5,975 nt of DNA from Bryobacterales bacterium (GCA_003132865.1 PKYZ01000697.1:1-5975); one strand, 5' to 3'. Positions 1 through 5,836 are shown, counted from the stretch's first letter. Program-made: numbers and translations. Notes: generated by a model from the letters alone, not told the origin.

Positions 1-245
1 GATATATTTCATTTGCAAGACAAAAGCCTTGGTTTTCCGCCGCTTTGCGCGCTGCCTCTTGCCCGAGCTCGAACGCTTTGCGGTTGCGATCCTTGGAACC
101 AGGCCGGGACGGCAATGGAATCCAACAATGGGCCCCTCCTCCACTTCTCGGCGGCAAATTCGCCCGTCGTGTTTCTCGATTATAGTCTGAAAAACTTCCG
201 TTGCGGGTGAAAGTCCGGTGAGGTTTTAGCGCCGCTAATCCGGTG
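1..245. other. No recognisable gene; left-edge non-coding or relic DNA
   Basis: I recognise no gene in this stretch. On the minus strand one frame stays open from about position 245 to the window edge, and near the edge it reads DRNRKAFELGQEAARKAAEN. It has no start codon or ribosome site and matches nothing I know. It begins where the VapC relic stops, so this is probably the sequence that replaced the lost toxin 3' half, but the junction carries no visible insertion-sequence end. Confidence 0.4.
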
Positions 246-442
246 TTATGTCGCCCGGTCGCATACCGCCAGGCTCCACTGTTCGAACCGGCAGTACTTC
301 CACGTCGTATTGACGACTTCGGGAACGAACAAGTCGGGCGCCAGGACCACATCGGCTTCCTCTACGATGCCTCGCAACCGGGCGGCCTGACTGCGTTGGA
401 CGACGATCTCGATGGCCCGCTGGCATCGAGGACCGCTCTCAC
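246..442 (-). pseudogene. VapC-like PIN-domain toxin, frameshifted and truncated
   Basis: Remnant of a PIN-domain ribonuclease toxin, the partner of the antitoxin relic just upstream. A GTG start overlaps the antitoxin stop in a GTGA tetranucleotide, the usual coupling in these operons. The frame begins VRAVLDAS, with the first catalytic Asp of PIN domains. It is then thrown off by a missing base in the GGG run at about 416-418 and resumes in another frame as AIEIVVQRSQAARLRG. This is followed by VVLAPDLFVPEVVN, which holds the conserved Glu and Asn of the second PIN motif, and WKYCRFEQWSL. A TAA stop at 246-248 ends it after about 65 residues, against roughly 130 in the family, so the C-terminal acidic residues of the active site are absent. 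Family identity is by motif recognition. Loss of function is a firm inference from the truncation, independent of the frameshift. Confidence 0.75.
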
Positions 443-685
443 CGGCGGCGGTCCTCGCGAATGAGCTTGGCAGGATCGCTTGGCTTGTGCCCGCGAACTG
501 GGGGGATGGATTGAATGGACGCGAGCAATGCTCGCCGACGGGCCTTCGCGTCAACCTCGACATCGAGCCCGCGAGCCAGCACAGCTACAACCTGCTGGGC
601 CAGGCTACGCCGCTCCTGTTCGGCCCGTTCACACAAATAGCCGGTAGATGTGGTCCGGAACGTCCCGGACTTGAATGAGTGGCAT
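439..685 (-). pseudogene. VapB/FitA-like ribbon-helix-helix antitoxin with one frameshift
   Basis: Relic of the antitoxin gene of a VapBC/FitAB-type module. From ATG at 685 the frame reads MPLIQVRDVPDHIYRL, a typical ribbon-helix-helix N-terminus that binds operator DNA as a dimer. An extra base in the TTT run at about 635-637 causes a shift. In the next frame the protein continues LCERAEQERRSLAQQVVAVL, then KARRRALLASI, and ends PSDPAKLIREDRRR before TGA at 439-441. That tail is characteristic of FitA-like antitoxins, where it occupies the toxin active site. Rejoining the two frames gives about 81 residues, the normal length, with no other defect, so a single indel accounts for the damage. 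It lies immediately upstream of and overlaps the toxin relic. I see no convincing Shine-Dalgarno before the ATG. A sequencing error is an alternative for this gene, but the truncated toxin argues that the locus is dead. Confidence 0.75.
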
Positions 686-810
686 AGTGCTGCATCCATT
701 CGGACACAAGATGCATGTTGCTGCAAAATGCCTGCAAATGCCGGCGTCCTCCGGGGCGCCTCCGGGCCGCTAGGCCGCAACCGGTGGCGATTGAACCGTA
801 GCACCCGGTT

Positions 811-1024
811 CGGACTGTCAATGCCAAGACCAACGACGGCGATACGGCCTTGCACGATCCGGCGGTTAAAGGCCATAAGGACGTGGTGGAACTGCTGCTG
901 GCCAACGGCCCCGATGTCAATTGCCAAGACCGACCGAGGAGGCCGAACGCCTTTGCATGAGGCGGCGAAGGAAGGCCACAAGGATCTGGCGGAATTGCTG
1001 CGCCAGCGCGGCGGCCACGAATAA
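811..1024 (+). pseudogene. Ankyrin-repeat protein fragment, frameshifted
   Basis: Two ankyrin repeats remain from a larger protein-protein interaction gene. The first, in the frame starting at 817, reads VNAKTNDGDTALHDPAVKGH followed by KDVVELLLANGPDVN, matching the consensus G-TALH-A-GH-VV-LLL-G-DVN. An extra T at about 921-922 then breaks the frame. The second repeat continues as KTDRGGRTPLHEAAKEGHKD and LAELLRQRGGHE and ends at TAA 1022-1024, which looks like a natural C-terminus. An in-frame TAG at 799-801 closes the first frame upstream and no further repeat is visible, so the N-terminal part is missing. ALHDPA instead of ALH-AA suggests relaxed constraint. It lies opposite in strand to the toxin-antitoxin relic, with no intact partner gene nearby. 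Confidence 0.75.
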
Positions 1025-1246
1025 GCTTTGAAACCTTTAGCTACACTAGGGCCGCAGATACCGTATAATGATCTCTTAATTCGCCGATGCCCATGGCGAG
1101 GCCACGACTGCTGAGGCGACCGGAATCGGGTCGGATTGTGCAAGGTATGAAGCCGATCATGCCACGTTCACGACGCCTTCCTTCCGCCTGAAGTTTCACA
1201 ACGATGGTTCCCGGGCGTGGGACGAAATTCGTCAGAAGTTCCCCCT
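1025..1246. other. Intergenic DNA between ankyrin relic and permease 3' end
   Basis: Convergent spacer with no supported gene. A TATAAT hexamer occurs on the plus strand at 1064-1069 but has no -35 partner and no downstream plus-strand gene. A short palindrome GACGAAATTCGTC at 1221-1233 lies 14 bases past the permease stop. Its arms nearly touch and no T-run follows on the minus strand, so I do not call it a terminator. Confidence 0.45.
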
Positions 1247-2629
1247 TTAAACCTCCCGCGGGCGCAAAAATACATGATACACCGCCGCCCCCGTGCCGAT
1301 CGTAGCCAGCGCGGTGACCGACGCCACCGGCTGCCAGACGATGCCGTAAGCGATCATGCAGGCGCCCACCAGGATGTAGGCCAGCGGAATCGCCGGAAAA
1401 CAGAAGCTCACCGGACGCAGCTTCTGCCAGCCCGGCCTTCGGCGGAAGATGAACAGCGACGCCACCGACAACACCGAGAAAAACGTAAGACTGAAGCCGA
1501 TGTAGTACACAAGCTGCGGAAAGGGCGTCACGGTCATCAGCATGGCGCAAAGGCCCTGGCTCAGGATCGCGGTCACCGGCGTGTGCCACTCCGGATGCAC
1601 CTTGGCAGCCGCTTTGAAGAACGCCTTGTTCCTGGCCATGGCGTAGTAAACCCGCGGCCCGATGGTCACCTCGGCGTTCACCGTGGCCATCAGCGAGAGC
1701 GCCATCAGCGCGGAGAACGTTCCCGCCACCTGCGGGCCGAACAGGTTGGAAGCCGCCAGCGAGCCGACCGCCAGCACGCCCTTCATGGATTCCAGCGGCG
1801 TGGAGTAAATGAAGATCAGGTTCAGGCCGATGAAAAGCGCGGTCACCAGCGCCGTGCCGGCCGCCAGCGCGGCGGGCAGCGTCCGTTCCGGGTGCTTCAG
1901 TTCCTCCGCCACGTAGGTCGCCGCGTTCCAGCCGCTGTAGGCCACCATCACCCACAGCAGGCTGATCACAAACTGCGCCGGCAACGTCGTGGGCGCGGTG
2001 CGCACGGCCGGTTCGGAAAAGTGCCGCCAGCTTCCCGATCCGCTCAGGAATCCCAGCGCGATGAAGCCGATGATCACCGCCAGCTTGGTGGCGGTCAGCG
2101 CGTTCTGCACCCTGGCCGTGCGCCGGACTCCCAAGCAATTCAGAACGCTGAAGCCTGCAATCAGCAGGCAGGCCACCATCTGTTCTCCGCCCAGGCGAAG
2201 CGAGAATGGCCCCGAGCCTAATACGTAGCGTACGTTCTCCTGCTTCAGCGCTGGAAAGAAGTATCCCAAATAGTTCGAGAATGCCAAAGCCGCCGCCGCG
2301 ATGGGCGCGGAGAACCCGGCGAAAAAGGAGATCCATCCGGTCATGAAGCCCCAGGCCGGACCGAAGGCGCGGGTGAGGTACACATATTCGCCGCCGGAGC
2401 TAGGGAAGTTGATGCCCAATTCGGAATAGCTGAGCGCGCCGGCCAGGGCGAACAGAGCGCCTGCCAACCACACCGCCAGGATGAGTTTGGCGCTGCCGAG
2501 GTCCCGCGCCATAAAGCCGGTGGTGGTGAAGATGCCCATCCCCACCATGTTGGAGACCACCAGGGCCGTCGCGCTGACGAATCCGAGTTGGCGGAGAAGT
2601 CCTGCTTTGCCCTGAAGCTGCGTGAGCAT
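1247..2629 (-). CDS. APC-superfamily amino-acid permease
   Basis: A complete 460-residue inner-membrane transporter, expected to import or exchange amino acids by proton coupling or antiport as in the amino acid-polyamine-organocation superfamily. The length and roughly twelve hydrophobic segments fit that family. Segment 1 (about 16-36) contains NMVGMGIF, the glycine-rich unwound stretch that binds the substrate backbone. Segment 2 leads into SYSELG and FPSSGGEYVYLTRAFG (about 67-90), a strong family signature. Segment 6 and the following loop contain SGWNAATYVAEELKHPERTL (232-251), equally typical. Later segments follow at about 300-325, 351-395 and 408-450. An in-frame TAA lies just upstream of the ATG at 2629, so the start cannot be much earlier. 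No clear Shine-Dalgarno precedes it, only a weak AAGTAA. Substrate cannot be told from sequence. It appears to be a single-gene unit with no amino-acid catabolic neighbour, and its frame is undamaged, unlike the genes to its left. Confidence 0.93.
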   Translation of the reverse strand: MLTQLQGKAGLLRQLGFVSATALVVSNMVGMGIFTTTGFMARDLGSAKLILAVWLAGALFALAGALSYSELGINFPSSGGEYVYLTRAFGPAWGFMTGWISFFAGFSAPIAAAALAFSNYLGYFFPALKQENVRYVLGSGPFSLRLGGEQMVACLLIAGFSVLNCLGVRRTARVQNALTATKLAVIIGFIALGFLSGSGSWRHFSEPAVRTAPTTLPAQFVISLLWVMVAYSGWNAATYVAEELKHPERTLPAALAAGTALVTALFIGLNLIFIYSTPLESMKGVLAVGSLAASNLFGPQVAGTFSALMALSLMATVNAEVTIGPRVYYAMARNKAFFKAAAKVHPEWHTPVTAILSQGLCAMLMTVTPFPQLVYYIGFSLTFFSVLSVASLFIFRRRPGWQKLRPVSFCFPAIPLAYILVGACMIAYGIVWQPVASVTALATIGTGAAVYHVFLRPREV

Positions 2630-2916
2630 GTTTACTTATGGTCATTGTATGTCACTTGCGCGCAACAGCCGAGTGTGCGGCCGTTCCAGGTATGGCAGGC
2701 ATGGGGGCTGGCAACCCGTGGCTTGAGGCCCATCTCATCTGGGCGCGTCGGGCATGCGTGGGTCCGCGAGCGACTCAAGACCCGCGGCATCGCCTCGGTG
2801 AAGGTGCTGCGGGCGGTGCGAACAAAGGCTGCGCGACGGGGCAAACCCGTAGCGGGCCGACTCCGGGGCGTTCCAGCGGGCACCCCGATTGTTGTGCTCT
2901 CGATATCAACTCTACA
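2630..2916. other. Spacer between permease start and propeller array
   Basis: Upstream region of the permease, which also holds the point where the tandem-array homology ends (about 2916). No gene is supported; the overlapping small open frames on both strands lack ribosome sites and recognisable motifs. A minus-strand TACAAT (2649-2644) and the palindrome TTGCGCGCAA (2656-2665) sit close to the permease start. They could be part of a promoter or operator, but no -35 element is at proper spacing. Confidence 0.35.
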
Positions 2917-2945
2917 GGAGACAAACGAGTAACCCGTTGGTCTCC
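2917..2945 (-). terminator. Terminator-like hairpin after propeller copy 1
   Basis: Stem of 11 pairs (GGAGACAAACG against CGTTGGTCTCC) with one mismatch and a seven-base loop, about 36 bases past the TAG. The same hairpin follows the other two copies, where the stem is perfect. No T-run follows on the minus strand, so intrinsic termination is uncertain. It could equally be an RNA-stabilising 3' stem. It marks the left limit of array homology. Confidence 0.45.
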
Positions 2946-2955
2946 TGTTGCTCCT

Positions 2956-2973
2956 GGCAGCACCGGAGCTGCC
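2956..2973 (-). repeat. Second small hairpin downstream of copy 1
   Basis: GGCAGC and GCTGCC form a perfect six-pair stem with a six-base loop, between the stop codon and the larger hairpin. It is also present after copy 3 but collapsed after copy 2, where the sequence shortens to GGCAGCGCC. Confidence 0.5.
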
Positions 2974-2981
2974 ACGCACCG

Positions 2982-4010
2982 CTAGAAAATCATGCCGTCG
3001 GCCACGGTGAACTGCGTAGCCGGGTTGTCATCGAGCATCCGCCAGCCGCCGCAACCGTTGCTGTTACAGGGCGTCCCGGTGTACTGCCAGATCGAGCCAT
3101 CCGTGTGCTGCTGGTAGACCGTGTTGGCCCCCGGCACGACCGCCAATGTGCTTGGGTTGTCATCGAGCATCATCCAGCCGGGACAACCGTTCCCGTTACA
3201 AGGTGTCCCCGTGTATTGCCATATCGAATGATCCAGGTGCTGCTCGTACAGATCGCCGCCGGCGAAAATTTCTGAAGTCTCGGGGTTGTTGTCGAGTTCC
3301 ACCCATCCGGGACAGGAGTTCCCGGTGCAGGGCGTGCCGGTATATTGCCAGATAGAGCCAGTCCGGTGCTGCTGGTACACGCCATGCGCCCCGGCCGCGA
3401 AAATTGCCAAGGTACTTGGGTTGTCGTCGAGTTTCAGCCAGCCCGGACAAGAGTTCCCGTAGCAGGGGGGCCCGGTATACTGCCAGAATGTGCCGTCTAG
3501 GTGGCGCTCATACAAAAAGCCTCCCCCGGCGCCAAAAATCACGGTGATCGGCTTCTGATCGAGTCTCAACCAACCCGGACAGGAGTTGCCGTTGCAGGGC
3601 GTGTTAGTGTATAGCCAGAGCGAGCCGTCGCTGTGCGTCTGATAGAGAACGGCCCCCCCCACGCCAATTGATTGAGTGATTGGATTGTCGTCGAGCTGCA
3701 CCCAACCGGGACAAGAACTCCCGCTGCAGGGCGGCCCCGTATAACTCCAGATCGTGCCGTCCGTGTGCACCTGGTAGAGCTTGCCTCCCCCAGCGGCAAT
3801 AAAGGCAGTAATCGGGTTGTTGTCGAGTTCCACCCAGCCGAGACAAGAGCTGCCTGCGCAGGGTTCCCCAGTATATTGCCAGATTGATGCGTCCAGATGC
3901 ATCTGATAGAGGCCGGGAACTCCGCCCCAAGCCGTGGAAACCACGCTCGCCGAGAGAGCGGCTGCCAGCAGCGCGATCCTTTGCCACTGCGATACTTTCG
4001 TGCTCATCAT
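2982..4010 (-). CDS. Secreted seven-bladed lectin-like beta-propeller, copy 1 (intact)
   Basis: A 342-residue exported protein. Residues 1-29 form a Sec signal peptide: MMSTKVSQWQR, then the hydrophobic stretch IALLAAALSASVVSTAWG. Seven repeats follow, with their LY or VY starts near residues 34, 78, 122, 166, 211, 254 and 298, and periods of 43-45. The repeat consensus is LYQxHxDGSIWQYTGTPC, then xGNSCPGW, then xxLDDNPxT and a glycine-rich turn. This resembles tachylectin-2-type and related propeller repeats in which each blade carries a W and DG motif, so a sugar- or surface-binding role outside the membrane is likely but unproven. Every blade has a CX4C pair, 14 cysteines in all, perhaps disulfides. 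The start at 4010 is chosen because AAGGAGA lies five bases upstream and the same position is the start in copy 2. The longer frame from 4124 has no such site, and its extra residues are not conserved between copies. No catalytic motif is visible. Confidence 0.88.
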   Translation of the reverse strand: MMSTKVSQWQRIALLAAALSASVVSTAWGGVPGLYQMHLDASIWQYTGEPCAGSSCLGWVELDNNPITAFIAAGGGKLYQVHTDGTIWSYTGPPCSGSSCPGWVQLDDNPITQSIGVGGAVLYQTHSDGSLWLYTNTPCNGNSCPGWLRLDQKPITVIFGAGGGFLYERHLDGTFWQYTGPPCYGNSCPGWLKLDDNPSTLAIFAAGAHGVYQQHRTGSIWQYTGTPCTGNSCPGWVELDNNPETSEIFAGGDLYEQHLDHSIWQYTGTPCNGNGCPGWMMLDDNPSTLAVVPGANTVYQQHTDGSIWQYTGTPCNSNGCGGWRMLDDNPATQFTVADGMIF

Positions 4011-4015
4011 TAGAT

Positions 4016-4022
4016 TCTCCTT
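4016..4022 (-). promoter_or_regulatory. Shine-Dalgarno AAGGAGA of copy 1
   Basis: A seven-base match to the anti-Shine-Dalgarno, five bases before the ATG at 4010. It fixes the start downstream of the longer open frame and is conserved ahead of copy 2. Confidence 0.85.
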
Positions 4023-4058
4023 ATTTGTTGCGTGTAGTGCTGCCACTGTCGGGCACTG

Positions 4059-4082
4059 GAGGCCGTCCCACCGTTTGGCCTC
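4059..4082 (-). repeat. GAGGCC leader stem, copy 1
   Basis: GAGGCC and GGCCTC form a six-pair stem around a 12-base loop in the 5' leader, about 50 bases before the start codon. The loop GTCCCACCGTTT differs from the copy 2 loop by one base. Confidence 0.5.
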
Positions 4083-4102
4083 TTGCATCTGGGCGGCAGT
4101 TC

Positions 4103-4122
4103 GGATGAACTGAAATCCATCC
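4103..4122 (-). repeat. Leader stem-loop, copy 1 (pairing kept by G-U wobbles)
   Basis: On the minus strand GGATGGATT and AGTTCATCC pair over nine positions across a two-base centre, with two G-U wobbles. The counterpart ahead of copy 2 pairs perfectly. A two-base loop cannot close fully, so the terminal pairs next to it would open. Confidence 0.5.
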
Positions 4123-4228
4123 ACCCGGTAATGCGAGAAATCGTGGAGGGATTTTCACACAATCCACAACATATTTTCCGGATAAAGAGGCTTTGCAAGC
4201 TGTTCCGCTGCGAAGTGAGGGCGTTTTC

Positions 4229-4327
4229 AGAGCGTGAACGGGATTTTGAGAAAATCCGGGAGGAACATCGTTCTGGCGGCGATGGGGTGGGCTACAGGCA
4301 GCAGCTAAGACACGCCGTTCACGCTCT
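4229..4327 (-). repeat. 13-bp inverted repeat enclosing 73 bases, spacer 1-2
   Basis: AGAGCGTGAACGG (4229-4241) and CCGTTCACGCTCT (4315-4327) are perfect inverse complements. A nested hairpin GGATTTT-GAG-AAAATCC lies at 4241-4257. It sits between the 3' hairpins of copy 2 and the leader of copy 1. It could fold as a multi-branched RNA in read-through transcripts, or be a small inverted-repeat element captured in the duplicated unit; no target-site duplication is seen. Confidence 0.7.
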
Positions 4328-4371
4328 AAACGATATGTAGGAATCGGCCTCCGCAACGGGTGTGCGGCCGG

Positions 4372-4400
4372 GGAGACAAACGCGTAACCCGTTTGTCTCC
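4372..4400 (-). terminator. Terminator-like hairpin after propeller copy 2
   Basis: GGAGACAAACG and CGTTTGTCTCC form a perfect 11-pair stem with a seven-base loop, 19 bases past the TAG. A second, bulged hairpin (CGGC and CGCA against TGCGGCCG, 4345-4370) follows directly on the minus strand. There is no T-run. Confidence 0.5.
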
Positions 4401-4419
4401 TGTTGTCTCCTGGCAGCGC

Positions 4420-5444
4420 CTAGAAAGTCATTCCGTCGGCCACAATGCCCACCGTAGCCGCGTTGTCATCGAGCATCCTCCAGCCGCCGCAACCGTTTGC
4501 GTTGCAGGGTGTCCCGGTATATTTCCAGATCGAGCCATTCGTGTGCATCTGATAGACCGTGTTGGGGCCCGGCGCGACCTCAAATGTACTTGGGTTGTCG
4601 TCGAGCTGCACCCAGCCGGGGCAACTGTTCCCGCTGCACGGTGTCCCGGTGTATTGCCAAATCGAGCCGCTGGTGTGCAATTCGTACAGCTCGCCGCCGG
4701 CGTAAATTCCGGAAGTCTCCGGGTTGTTGTCGAGCTCCATCCAGCCGGGACAAGAGTTCCCGGTGCAGGGTGTGCCGGTATACTGCCAGACCGGACCCTC
4801 CACCTGCAACTCGAACACGCCATTTGCCCCAGCCGCGAATTGATCGGTATTGATATTGTCGTCGAGTCGCAGCCAGCCGGGACAAGAGTTCCCCTGGCAG
4901 GCCGGCCCGGTATATTGCCAGAACGTGCCGTCGTTGTGCAGCTCATACAAGAAGCCTCCGCTGGCGCCAACGGCCACTGCGCTCGGGTTGTCGTCGAATT
5001 CCTTCCAACCGGGACAAGAGTTGCCGTTGCAGGGCGTTCCCGTGTATTTCCAGATCGAGCCGTCTTTGTGCAACTGATAAAGACTGCTGCCGCCGACGCC
5101 AATCCATCCGGTGTTTGGATTGTCGTCGAGTTCCTGCCAGCCGGGACATGAACTACCGCTGCAGGGCGGTCCGACATAACTCCAGATCGTGCCGTCTGTG
5201 TGCAATTGGTAGAGCCTGCCTGCCGCGGCGGCAATCACCGATGTCGGGGGTTGTTATCGAGTTCCACCCAGCCGGGACAAGAGCTTCCTTGGCAGGCTTC
5301 CCCTGTAGATTGCCAGATAGATCCGTCCGCATGCTGCTGATAGAGGCCGGGAGCCTTGCCCCAGGCCATGGAAACCATACTCGTCGAGAGACCGGCTGCC
5401 AGCAGCGCGATCCTTTGCCATTGCGATATCTTCGTATTCGTCAT
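4420..5444 (-). pseudogene. Secreted seven-bladed lectin-like beta-propeller, copy 2 (frameshifted)
   Basis: Paralog of copy 1 with the same layout: signal peptide (MTNTKISQWQRIALLAAGLS and on to MAWG), then seven blades of about 44 residues, each with CX4C and a WxYTG-type strand. The frame breaks after blade 1. The peptide reads ELDNNPRHR then TGA (5237-5235), because the tract G5 at 5246-5250 on the plus strand is one base short. Adding one base gives NNPPTSVIAAAAGRLYQLH and a 341-residue product, matching copy 1 almost exactly in length. The second part can start at a GTG (5238) overlapping that TGA as GTGA, but no ribosome site precedes it. Each blade resembles the blade at the same position in copy 1, for example blade 7 with GGWRMLDD in place of PGW. 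The start at 5444 is supported by AAGGAGA seven bases upstream. It may be a true pseudogene, a phase-switched gene, or a sequencing error at a homopolymer. Confidence 0.85.
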
Positions 5445-5451
5445 AGAGATT

Positions 5452-5458
5452 TCTCCTT
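5452..5458 (-). promoter_or_regulatory. Shine-Dalgarno AAGGAGA of copy 2
   Basis: Same seven-base ribosome site as in copy 1, seven bases before the ATG at 5444. Its survival shows the translation start is kept even though the reading frame behind it is broken. Confidence 0.85.
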
Positions 5459-5487
5459 TTGTGTGTAGTACCGCCATTCCGGGCGCT

Positions 5488-5513
5488 GGAGGCCGTCCGA
5501 CCGTTTGGCCTCC
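5488..5513 (-). repeat. GGAGGCC leader stem, copy 2
   Basis: GGAGGCC and GGCCTCC form a seven-pair stem around a 12-base loop, in the same place relative to the start codon as the copy 1 stem. Confidence 0.5.
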
Positions 5514-5533
5514 TGGCATCTGGGCGGCAGTTA

Positions 5534-5553
5534 GGATGAATTCAAATTCATCC
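5534..5553 (-). repeat. Leader stem-loop, copy 2
   Basis: GGATGAATT and AATTCATCC are perfect nine-base inverse complements across a two-base centre, about 90 bases before the start codon. It is homologous to the wobble-paired stem at 4103-4122. Confidence 0.55.
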
Positions 5554-5655
5554 ACCTGGTAATGCGGGAAATAGTGGAAGGATTTTCGCGTATGGCAAAT
5601 AAATTTCCAGGAGAGTGCCGTTTCAGACTATTCGGCTGTGGAACGAAGGCTTTTC

Positions 5656-5757
5656 AGAGCGTGAACGGGATTCTGAGTGGATCATCCGGCGGGAATATCG
5701 TTCTGGCGGCTATGGGGTGGGTTAGAGGCAGCGTTTAGGACGCGCCGTTCACGCTCT
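5656..5757 (-). repeat. 13-bp inverted repeat enclosing 76 bases, spacer 2-3
   Basis: The same perfect arms as at 4229-4327, AGAGCGTGAACGG and CCGTTCACGCTCT. The enclosed sequence is three bases longer and visibly diverged, and the nested GGATTTT hairpin is degraded here. Confidence 0.7.
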
Positions 5758-5797
5758 AAATGATACAGGAGCCGGCCTTCGCAACGGTGTGCGGCCG

Positions 5798-5826
5798 GGA
5801 GACAAACGCGTAACCCGTTTGTCTCC
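5798..5826 (-). terminator. Terminator-like hairpin after propeller copy 3
   Basis: Perfect 11-pair stem GGAGACAAACG and CGTTTGTCTCC with a seven-base loop. It abuts a bulged hairpin (CCGGC and CGCA against TGCGGCCGG, 5772-5798). There is no T-run on the minus strand. Confidence 0.5.
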
Positions 5827-5836
5827 TGTTGCTCCT

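Noticed and set aside
200..245. GGGTGAAAGTCCGGTGAGG followed by GCGCCGCTAA, reminiscent of a structured RNA or group II intron fragment
   Set aside because: Only a loose resemblance from memory; no domain V, no reverse-transcriptase frame and no definable ends. A covariance-model search would settle it.
1..245. Open minus-strand frame running off the left edge (DRNRKAFELGQEAARKAAEN)
   Set aside because: No start codon, ribosome site or recognisable family; an open frame of about 80 codons in GC-rich DNA is not evidence enough.
1064..1069. TATAAT promoter element on the plus strand
   Set aside because: No -35 element and no plus-strand gene downstream.
439..1143. Long minus-strand open frame of 234 codons
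   Set aside because: Only its C-terminal part is real (the antitoxin tail). The upstream part is antisense to the ankyrin fragment and has no motif; the true antitoxin start is the ATG at 685 in another frame.
1221..1233. Palindrome GACGAAATTCGTC past the permease stop as a terminator
   Set aside because: A one-base centre cannot form a loop and there is no T-run on the minus strand.
1217..2221. 334-codon plus-strand open frame opposite the permease
   Set aside because: Arg/His/Gln-rich composition typical of an antisense shadow of GC-rich membrane-protein coding; no ribosome site or domain.
2644..2665. Permease promoter from TACAAT plus palindrome TTGCGCGCAA
   Set aside because: No -35 hexamer at 16-18 bases, and the implied transcript would be nearly leaderless; could be an operator but unsupported.
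4011..4124. N-terminal extension of copy 1 (start at 4124) and of copy 2 (start at 5555)
   Set aside because: Between copies the extensions match only at their ends and shift frame in the middle. They lack a proper ribosome site, whereas AAGGAGA precedes the inner ATG in both.
4360..5151. 263-codon plus-strand open frame opposite propeller copy 2
   Set aside because: Repeats such as HPAGTRVP are the reverse of the blade codons; its length reflects the repeat structure of the real minus-strand gene.
2982..5444. CRISPR-like regular repetition
   Set aside because: The ~132-base period is in frame with protein blades of 43-45 residues and has no short direct repeat with unique spacers.
5570..5615. 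Possible minus-strand promoter TTGCCA with 17-base spacer ahead of copy 2
   Set aside because: The -10 hexamer is poor (ACTATT) and the -35 is not conserved in the copy 1 leader, though the intervening GAAAATCC is.
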